Origin: Pelargonium cotyledonis
Lineage: Eukaryota; Streptophyta; Magnoliopsida; Geraniales; Geraniaceae
NCBI GenBank assembly: GCA_036897625.1
Contig: JAYMTA010000161.1
Coordinates: 1-36,490 of the forward strand
Length of the DNA stretch: 36,490 nt
Direction: 5' to 3'
This document shows, one piece after another, positions 18,746 through 28,400 of this stretch. The notes under the pieces are model-generated. The model was not told where the DNA came from and searched no databases. It saw nothing but the letters and a program-made list of their open reading frames with translations. The translations under genes and the position numbers were made by a program. Numbering within the stretch: position 1 is the stretch's first letter; every line of letters starts with the position of its first letter.

Positions 18746-20289
18746 GATAATGAAATTTGCATAAGTAGGAAATGAAAAGCTCGGAAGAGTAAAATTTATC
18801 ACTTGAAGGATTAATGGTTTTAAAATCTCAATGCTATGGCATATCATGGAAACTTGAACTTCTGAGTGCCATATTATATCCATTCCAAGAAATGAAAAAG
18901 CAAATTCACAGAAACAAGGAACTGCAAATCTCAACAGTTCCGAAGCTTAAACCCTTCGACGCAAACAAGAAACGCATAGAAGCAAAATGCTACCACTCGA
19001 TCTTGGTCGTTTTCTTCTACACCAAAACGGAAATGATATCAATCTGCATCGGTGAGAAAATACAGATTCAAAATCCGATTGAAAGTAATATTCCAAAGTA
19101 TGAGACCGGGCCAAAAACGCAAACATGTTTATTCAGCCACAGACTATTTTGCAACCTCTAGCTAGCCACAGACTGAGCCCGGCCAAAAGCACGGTAGTTA
19201 TACCAGTGATACGGGCTACGGGCCCAACAAAAACTTTTTATTGGCTTTACCCTGTTTCACTTAATGATGAAGCATGTTAGGAATGAACACAAGTAGTCCA
19301 ATAAAAACACGTGTGTTTTCAGAACCAGCCCGTTTAGACCCGCGGCCCGCATTGTCAGGTACCGGTATTATCGCATTGGGCCAGTACTGACCCGTTCAGA
19401 CACTCAATTGCATGATTCATGAGTCATAACAGTGTGTATGTAATTGGTGTATGAGACAACCGTGTATATGAGTCTTAACATCTCATTGCAACACGTTAAC
19501 TACGCCTCCAGTGGCAAAAACCACTCAATCATGTGTGAATGTGGAAAGATGTATAAGAAAACTAGAGGCAATTCCAAAATTTGCACATAACGTGATACTA
19601 ACAAATTTCCAATCATTTGAATAGTTTGCTGAAACCAAAATTCACCGAGCTATATACTCCAGAGAAATGCTAACCTTTATTCATTGCCACAAAGGTAAAT
19701 TCAGATCTTAGTTATTGTTTTCTAGGCCATAGTCATATACTATTTCAATCTGCAATAGCATTAAAAAAAAAAAAAACAGAACGTGTCAGAAAAATACAGC
19801 AAATCAAAAGTTTTTTTTTTTTTTTTGCATACATATTTGAGTTTAGTTAATAAAAAGGTTGCACCAATACGCCAAGCCATCGGCTTTGTGGACTCGGTTG
19901 CATGATCCTATTGCATTATTCTGTTGTGTAGACTTATACCCTAGGTATACCCAACATTGATGTCCTTCGCAGTTTTAATTATTATTAATCATTTTCGTGT
20001 CGTGTTCGTGTCGAACCCGTATAAATTTAATGGCTCAAATATGTCGGTTTGGATCAATCTGAACCTATTAGTAAAGGGGTTAAGTATGTCGTGTCATGTC
20101 CACTTGCTTACAAATGAGTCGTGTAGCTTAAACCGTTTCATAAATAGGCCGTGTTCATGTTGACCTATTTAACAGAATACTCAATTTCCTGTGAAAACGA
20201 ACTGTCGCCCCTACTTGTAACTTGTGAGTAGACGTGCAGTCTACATACTCTGCTTTGATCATGCTTAACTAAACCTATTTCATTCATAT
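18746..20289. other. Repeat-rich spacer without recognised gene
   Basis: Contains GC-richer patches with cccgg/gggccc motifs at about 19095-19400, a poly(A) and a poly(T) stretch near 19760-19825, and at 19997-20010 the sequence GTGTCGTGTTCGTG. The last occurs inverted at 32085-32098 and heads a repeat of about 170 bp. An open frame at 18814-19161 has no recognised domain. Confidence 0.4.
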
Positions 20290-20508
20290 TAAAGCCGACA
20301 ATTTGGACCCAAACCCATGGGCACCTGAAATCTGATCCGACTTTAGCCCGATCCGACCAACTTTCACATGTCTTATGCCTAAAAAGTGAAACCTGGCCCG
20401 ATCCAAGGCTTGAAACCCACAAAAATCTGAAGCCCTACCAGGTCGTATTTGGATTAGCTTTGGCAATCCAACCCGAACCCAATCTGATATGCAAAATTGC
20501 TGCCTCTA
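20290..20508. mobile_element. Hat-like MITE with both termini
   Basis: Left end taaagccgacaatttggacc, right end gcaaaattgctgcctcta. The two are inverted versions of TAGAGGCAGCAATTTT. The 219-bp interior is rich in cccgatccgacc and aacccgaaccc. Flanks attcatat and attccaat are only partly alike, so no clean target duplication is shown. It lies just past the 3' end of the minus-strand complex I gene. Confidence 0.65.
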
Positions 20509-20777
20509 ATTCCAATATATCTCTCCATTTACTTTAACTTCACTACTAACAAGTTAACTGGTAAATTTTGGTTTGTTATAATAAAAAATGAGGCATGCAA
20601 AGCACATATTTCAAAGTATAATTGCAAGATATAGAAGAGCCAATATGAAAGCAAAACCGTGAAAAACTAGGGTGCATAAGAGATGTCAGCTTGGACACAA
20701 TAATGAACAATTGTCATGAAGGTGGTAAAATGAACCAGCAAGATGAAAACAAACACACCACGGAGCAAATAATGAAA

Positions 20778-23311
20778 TTAACTATAAAAGAAGATTACCC
20801 CGGCCGGCGGAGGTGGGTTTCGATGAAATTTGGAACCACCAGGAGCCCATGGAACTGTTCGCAAATAAATCAGTCAGATTTTCAACTCGGAAACCAAAAA
20901 GGCTGGTTGCAAATTCATGAGGTTATACTAAAGAGATATGAAGCTATACTATACTATACTATACTATATATATCACTATAAGAAACATGCACACATATGG
21001 GTGCATTTACCCCAGTTATAAATCGAAGGAGAGGCTAGTAAGCTACCTAAAAACTACCTCCATTTGAAAATAAGTGTCATTTTAGTAATTTTCACACAAA
21101 TTATGAAATCAAGTAATGACATTTTTACCCTTCATTTCACTTTTAATTTTCAAATAAAAACATTTCAAAACAAAGAAAAATTCATAATTTAGTGTTTTAT
21201 TCTTCGATTAGGGTTATTTTGTGTTGTTCACATATAACTTTGTTAAGGTTTTTTGGATGTTTTTTGTGTTGATGTTATAAAGATTTTCAACAGTTCAGGG
21301 GTGCAAAAAGATTTAATCCAACAAAAAAATTGCATTACTGCCCTATCATGCATGAACCGTGGTTGTTCATTTTGTTTAGAAGGAAACCAAAAGCACCATA
21401 AAAGATTTACCCATTCTTTTCCTTTTAAAACTGAAGAAATAACGAAGATAACTAGGCTGTGTTTTAAAAATTATCATTTCATGAAACAAGGAAACACATA
21501 CCCAAGCTTAAAATTTAGGGATGGACTGTCTAGCCCACTAAAATGCTAGTTGAGACCAAAAAGAGAGATGATATTTTTTTCAAGCCAACCCCACTGAAAC
21601 CCCATTTAGTAAATAGTGAAGGCGTGTGTACTAAATCCACCATCAGTGGCATACCAAAGGAAATATAATCACTTGAGATTCTACTACATCACTTACCAAT
21701 ATAAGGATCAGGGTGACGCCACTTTTGATAGTGCTCCTCTGCATCAGCTATCAGTTTGTCAATTGTATTAACATCGTCCTGCAAATTCAGCATAAGACAC
21801 AATGCTAGATCGTCACATAAATATAGACCAGTATGACAGACCAGAAATTTGGTGCACACATGTGCTATTAATCCAAACAATCAAATACATTCATGCATTA
21901 ATCATCACATTATTGTCACTTATATGGCTCCCTAGGCACAACAAAGAGCACCATCTCGGTCATAAAGCATTGAGAGTACCCAATCCTAAACACTGCTTAT
22001 CCATAACATCATTAGCAAGCACAAGAACTTTTCCTATTTATATCACAAATAGTTATAAAGTATAAACATAACTAATCAGAAGTAAATGTCTTTACATCAG
22101 GCAACAAGACTCCTTAAATTTTGATTACTACAGGCTACAACATCTCATCTATAGCTGAAATGTTATGTTATGACTGTGAACATGCATGATCTGGTGCCTT
22201 GCACTTTGAAGGAACAAACCCATTGAATTTGTATATTCTTAGTAACCCAAACTAGGGTTCAGTAGACAAAGTGAACACAAAACCACTCTACAAACTAGCC
22301 AATACAAGATGTTAAGCTAGGACATCAAACTCGACCTCACTAACTCACCACGCTCCAAGCTCTACTACGAAGCACCATTTTGGCAGTCATTAAACAACAT
22401 TCATCTCCTCAAAAACTCACTACCCACTCATCTTTTCCCTTTAAGATCACATTTCTTGACAGTTCTTCAATTACTCCATAACCCAATGATTGAGGCATTT
22501 AGTACAACGTTAAAAATATCAACAACAAAAAATCTACTACAATAATGATAAGTAATGATATAATATTACAACATCTCTACTACAATGCACCTATTTGACT
22601 GGCATCAATCAACATTCATCAACTTACAAACTTAACACCCACTCATTTTTTCCCTTTTAACACAACATACCATGACAGTTTTTCAATTGCTCCATAAACC
22701 AAATGACTGAGGCTTTGAGTAAAAAGCTAAAAATTACACAAAACAGCTCTACTAAAATGCACCCGTTTGGCAGGAATTGTACATTTATATCCTGAAAAAC
22801 TCATTACCCACTCAACATTTTCCCTTTAAGACCGCATATCTTGACAGCTCTTCAATTACTCCATAACCCCAACGATTGGGGCTTTTCGTAAACAGCTAAA
22901 AATTCAAACTTCTCTCCATTACAACAGAAAATGCATGAAATTCCGAATAACAATTAAATTGTAGTGAAAGGAAGAGAACGAACCACATGCTTGTTGGCGT
23001 CGAACCGCTCGCGCATTTCCGATGCCTGAAACATAATATAAAAAAAAAAAGAGAACAGAAATGAAATTGAAATCTAACGAAAGCGGAAAAGGAGATCGAA
23101 TTGGATGGATATGAGCTGGAAATGAAAGAATCTAGGGTTTCGAATCGGGATTGGGAGAGGGAGATCGAGAGAATGTTACTTCTTCGTAAAAGCGGCGGCG
23201 AAGTACGGACCAGTTGAGAGTCTCTTTGAGGGCTCGCCTGTAGAGGATCAGTACCTTCTCCTTCTGCTCCGTTCTCCTCGCCAAGTACGCTGCAATGGAA
23301 GCACCACTCAT
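20778..23311 (-). CDS. CIB22: NADH dehydrogenase 1 beta subcomplex subunit 9 (B22, LYR protein) of mitochondrial complex I
   Basis: An accessory subunit of complex I in the inner mitochondrial membrane; LYR proteins of this class bind acyl carrier protein. Exons on the minus strand: 23311-23180, 23025-22984, 21778-21697, 20854-20778, all GT-AG and in phase, 110 residues. The protein starts MSGASIAAYLARRTEQKEKV, has the LYR tripeptide at 23-25 (ILYRRALKETLNW), then ASEMRERFDANKHV, DDVNTIDKLIADAEEHYQKW, RHPDPYI and VPWAPGGSKFHRN. These match plant NDUFB9/CIB22 throughout. The last residues are unusual: after PPPPAG the frame reads VIFFYS and stops at TAA 20780-20778, where homologs as I recall them continue IEIVYNYG plus several acidic residues. 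Either the tail is truncated or GGG|GTAATC is a donor to an exon I cannot find. Confidence 0.93.
20944..20970. repeat. (ACTAT)n microsatellite
   Basis: About five copies of ctata/actat in intron 3 of the complex I gene, running into tatatatatc. Confidence 0.85.
21053..21180 (+). mobile_element. Stowaway-like MITE end (fragment)
   Basis: ctacctccatttgaaaataa followed by gtgtcattttagtaattttc resembles the TIR and subterminal sequence of Stowaway (Mariner-class) MITEs, typically CTCCCTCCGT...AATAAGTGTC. I found no second inverted terminus, so it is probably a fragment. Confidence 0.5.
22358..22920 (-). repeat. Three tandem units in intron 2 of the complex I gene
   Basis: Units start ctctacta(c/a)(g/a)aatgcacc-like at about 22358, 22574 and 22749. 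Each continues with ttggcag, a caacattcatc block, aaactcactacccactca, tttccctttaagatc, ttgacagttcttcaattact and ccataacccaatgattgagg. Spacing is 216 and 175 bp. The first interval is longer owing to an insertion of (ataatgat)-rich sequence. Confidence 0.85.
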
Positions 23312-23324
23312 TTTTCTCTCTCTA

Positions 23325-23364
<40 letters not shown>

Positions 23365-23365
23365 G
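23312..23365 (-). repeat. CT/GA microsatellite in the 5' UTR of the complex I gene
   Basis: On the minus strand a run of GA dinucleotides (about 23335-23360) lies 25-50 bp upstream of the start codon. GA/CT repeats in plant 5' leaders are common and can serve as GAGA-type promoter elements, so this may be part of the core promoter. Confidence 0.7.
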
Positions 23366-23665
23366 ATCTCGTTCAGGTTAGGGACGAGCTTGGATTTAAA
23401 GTGGTGATGGTCTCGAAACGGCGTCGTTTCATGAGATGGACAAGGCAGAGGGTAGTTTAGACAATAGCACATCGACTTCTCAAATTAAAAACAAATTAAC
23501 ATATTCTGGAGACCAAACCAAAAAAGAAAAAAAAAACTCAAAACAAAATGAATAGTTGAGACAAAAGATTATTTATCTAAATTTAAACAAATTTGAATGG
23601 TTAAGACAAAGAAATGAAGTTATTTGACAATGTGTAGGAGTTGAACTGGACTAACCGGTTCAACG

Positions 23666-23905
23666 TAGAGTTGACAATTTCAGTTTAGTTTAGGAGATTT
23701 AGGGTGTTGAAAATAATAAACCAAATAGTAAGAAGTGGATCGGATCCATGTGGCTGCAAGTCGTCGTAATAAGTGTGGTCGGGTTGCTGAGTTTTATAGT
23801 TTGTCCAACCCGACTTGCATTATGTTGCCGGCCTAAAATTAACCAAATTTATTTTATGTGATCCGAACCTGCAAAATGTGGCTCAAGTTTCGTATACCGA
23901 CAGAT
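23666..23905 (+). mobile_element. hAT-like MITE copy between kinesin and complex I genes
   Basis: Begins tagagttgacaatttcagtt and contains ggatcggatccatgtgg, gtccaacccgacttgc and gatccgaacctgcaaaatgt. The last is the family's internal gcaaaatgtg phrase. The right end is not clear; I place it near ataccgacagattcgg. Confidence 0.5.
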
Positions 23906-24194
23906 TCGGATACAAAGAAGGTTTGGAAGTCAAAATGAATCCAACTTCACATATATTAGATATTAGCAATCTACACCAAAATCAGAAAAGTGGCAATACA
24001 CAAACCCAATTCAGCTTTTTTCACATGAACAAAGCTAACAACAAAACCTTAAAAACTATTCTAAACACAAAAACCTTTGACGACAATCTGTATCCACATC
24101 AATCAAGAAAAACAATAGTGGCATGTTACAAACAACCCTAATGCAACCAATTGCATCTACAGTGTTAATGCTTATGCGAAGAAGCTCGTGAAAG

Positions 24195-25415
24195 TTACGC
24201 CATGCTCGGTTTCCATCCAAATGATCTTCGTTTTGTGGGCGCGGGTGTGAAGCTAAGCCCGAACATCTCCTTGAGGGCCTCGCCTTGCTCGGAGAACTTG
24301 ATCAGCTTTGCAACAACGGCAGCGCTCTCTGTGACATGGCTCATATCCTTTGTGTTACTCCACAAGGAGTTGGCGAGTTGTTGCTTCCGGCGCTTTGAGT
24401 CCAAAGCGATGTCCCATTTCCAGTAGAGTGCTTTTCTCTCGTCTTCTGAGAGCCTTTTCTGCATCAGCTTGCTCAGCATTCCTCTCTCCCGGCGAAGAGC
24501 CCTAATGCTGTATTGCAAATTAAAAGCATAGTGAGAAGTAAGAGAAATACGAAGTAGACAAGAAACGTAGAACAAGTGTTTCGTTTGAGTCAGTAAAATC
24601 TATTTCTATAAGCAGCCTTAGGTTGTTTTGCTGACTTGAAACCCTGACTTCATGGTCACAAAGCAGCAACCTTAGCATTGCGCCAAGCTCATCCTCAGTT
24701 CAGGAAATTTTAAATTTTACAATTTAGGAAAAACTATCAAAATGGTCCCTCAACTATCAGTACCTGACCAATTTGGTCCCGACGTACCCTAACTAATGAA
24801 AACCGAACAAAATGACCCCCTGCGTTAACTTTCAATAGTTTTTCTCTCAATTTTGTAAACGTGGCATTAAGAAAATATACATGTTAAAACTAATGTCCAA
24901 CGTAAGTTAATGTCGGGACCATTTTGGTCGGTTTTCAATATTTGAAGGAGGGCCATTTTAGCATAAAACTAGTTCAGGGACCAAACTTGTCAGGTCCTAA
25001 TAGTTCAAGGACCATTTTGCTAATTTTTCCTACAATATATATCTCACTGGGGTCCTCCCATGCCATCCATCACAATCTGACCCACCCAACCACCGCCTTC
25101 TCACGACATATACGGTGAGCCAGGATATAGGTATAAAAGTATATGTAGTCGTGAAATGAGACACCTAGTCTTGAATCCATTTTTCTTTTTCGAACGCATA
25201 TTGTAGAAGTATTTGTTTTCGTAATCCGAGAAACATTCCAAGCTTCACAAATGCACATAATCACGGATGCAAGAACTAGTGAACCCAACTATGCATTTGA
25301 ATTATTATCCAAGTTTGGACACCTCCCATACTAATTTATGTGCATAACTCGTGCATGTGCTTGTGAGTTGTGAATGTTCATGTGTGTGTGTGTGTGTGGG
25401 TGTGTGTGTGTGTGT

Positions 25416-25457
<42 letters not shown>

Positions 25458-28400
25458 CTTGAAGTCAATGTGAGAGTCCGGCCATCATTCCCAGCTTGAT
25501 TTCCACGAGACAACGTCTCCTTCAGGAAGAATAGTCTCCTAAGCTCAACCTCCAGATAGATAGAATCCGTGGGATCGCCTTTGAAGAGCAGGAAGAAGTA
25601 GGTTCTATGGACCAACGAAACACTGCAAGAATGCCAGAGTTCAAGTATTGCTCTCTGCTGTCTAGCAAATTCCAGCGGCCAATCGGGAGGAGCCACCAGT
25701 GCAGCCTCCTGCATCGGGTCCAATCCTATATCTTTCACCTTCCTTGCAAAACGACCAGCTTCAGATCCCGTTTCATCAACCTAACATTCACACACCAAAA
25801 CCATGTCACTGGAAGCAAAACCCATGAGAGACTGTTTTCTAAAACTATTCTTTTGTTGAGAAAACAACTCACCTGACCATCAACTAGTTGCTTATCGTAC
25901 TGAAGCTTAGCCATTTCCTTCAGTCCTGTAACAAAAGTATGAAGGCTAGTGATATCCTCCTCAGCAGTCGTTTTGATGCTCTCAGTCTCAAAAGAAGAGT
26001 GTGAGTCATTTCTTGACAATGTAGCATCGTTGGCACCATATTTCAGAGGAAGCTTCCTTCGAACACTATGAGGTCTGCCTGGGAAGTCTTTCTCAAAACC
26101 ATTTGGTGGCGTGCCCTCAATTTGTTCTGCCTTCTCAGAGGGAGAAGATGAGCCGATCATGAGATTTTCTCTACGTCTCCAGCTCCTAGAGCTTGACACT
26201 TCTGGTGTTGCGGCTTGTGGAGATGGTTCTTCTGACGACATAGTTTCCTGACTTACAAAATTTCGATCCCCGGACACAACCAAAGCTAGCATTTCCTCGT
26301 TTTCACCGGTAGCAACAGATTCAAGATTTCTGTTGCTCGACTCTTCCATCTCTATACATTGGACTTCCTTGCAGTTGTCATCAGAATCAGACAGAGAATG
26401 GTCTCCACTGTTCTCCCCGAGTTCAACATGAGGCTCTTCAAGATTACTCGCACTATCCGTGTCATAATAACCAGGATTGTTGAACTTTCTGACACCTACA
26501 TCCCGAGAACGAGGATCATCCACACTTGATGAGTCTGACTCTGAACATTCATCCTCCTGAACGAGACAAGAAAAAGCAATAGCTCGTTAGCAGTTAGCAG
26601 TTAGCAGTTAGCAGTTAGCAGTTAGAGGAACAGTTTATAACGAGTAATGGAATATAATAATCATTGAGCAAGAATTTGTACTTGTCTTGAATTTTGATCA
26701 TTTGCAACCACCCGTAGCAAATCCTCTACACGAGATTGAGCGAGATCTCGCTGCTTCTTCAGCTCTCTGATCTCCTTCTCCAACTGCATAATAGAAAACC
26801 AAGTAATCGGCATTAAGTCGTGTTTTCTATTCAATGATAAGTGACGACAGATGCCAATTACACTCGAGATTTCATAATTTGAAATCCCATTTCCCTAACA
26901 TTTTCTACTCGATGCCATGCATTTGTAATGTTTCGTGGGATTTTGTTGTTGTTGTTGTTGTTGACAGGAATTACAAAGCAGACAATTTGGACCCGAGCTC
27001 GCGAGCACAATCAGACCCACATTTTTGGGGGTTTGGATCGCATGAAATAGACCTTATTACTTTTTGGGTTAGGCAACCAGTAAAACGTGCAACCTGCACT
27101 TCTTGCACGTCATGCTCGTGTTAGGTCTTTTCAACCCAACCCAAAACCCAAATTGCAGCTCCAGGGTCATAACATCTATCAAGTTTCCCATGATCATTTT
27201 TCCTTGGGCTAACCAAAATATACCTATCATAGTCATACCAACAAAAGTAAAAGACATGATAATAAACCTAAAAACGAGTTAAGAAAACAATTCATAACCT
27301 TTTCAATCTGAAGATCTTTCTTTCTTAGTAAAGCCACATAATCACTATTTGAGGAGGCCGGGACGGGGGTCCTCAACTCACTTTCTAACCGAGCTAATTC
27401 CTTTTGCAAATGCTTGACCAATGCCTTATCAGACATGACGACATTGACCTGAGCTTTAGTAGTGACTTCTTTTGCACAACAAGCAAACAAAAGTGTGTTT
27501 CTAGTTTGCTCAACGTGACTCCTTGCAGGGCTCAAAGTGCATATGATGGCAGTTCTAGCATTCCCTCCCAAACAAGGTTGCAATATGCGCGTTAGCTTAG
27601 AATCTCGGTAATTGATGTGCCCGTGTTTTCCTTTGCTGCAGTAATGATAGCATCAAGCTCATGATTGGAAAAATCTCGAGCCAATTGAATAAAAATTAAT
27701 CTGCTTGATCCTATAGATATTAAGCAAGAAATAGACCTTAGCTTGCGAATGACGGTACTTAAAGTCAGCAAACTACGATTTATGTGGCATCCTTCTTTTA
27801 ATCTTGACCCGGCCGACAATGCCTGAGATGCACGCTCGCTACCGGCCAAATCAATAAAATTCTGCAACAGAATCCAGTTTAACATGACTAACTATTCACC
27901 ACAAACAGCATTAGTACGCATGCATTCTGTGAAACCATTATTTGAAGTATACCACACTGGCTGAGAGGGTGGTTGAGTTTCCTTTGCCCAAGAACTCGCG
28001 AGCAGAACTTTCAATTGTCTGCAAGAATTAACATCCAAATAATTGAAGTTAAGTTCGTTTAAACCGGAGAAGGGAAGGCCGGGAGGGTCATCGAGCATAC
28101 CAGTCTGAGGATTTGATGAGATCTGGAGCTTTTCTCATTCAGGGAGGTCTCCCCTATCCGTCTTTGAGCTGCACAAATACAATATAATACATAAAGATAT
28201 AAGTAGAGGTATAATTTGGGTTTTGGGTCGGATTTTTCAGGAACGGGTTGAAATGATCTTAACCCGAACCCATCTCGCAAGAGGTGCGGGTCCGTGCAGG
28301 TGTTAGATAGGAAATGTGTGGATAAGTGTTGCTTTGTCCAATCCGACCCGTAATTTTACCCAGGTAAACTCAACCCAGACCCGCAAAATGCAGGTTGGAC

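Noticed and set aside
18814-19161. 115-codon plus-strand frame (MVLKSQCYGISWKLELLSA and following)
   Set aside because: Lys/Ile-rich composition typical of random AT-rich DNA, with no homology I recognise and no flanking gene structure.
20680-20780. Fifth exon of the complex I gene reading TIVHYCVQADISYAP
   Set aside because: The resemblance to the usual IVYNYG tail is faint and no acceptor AG precedes it in the right phase.
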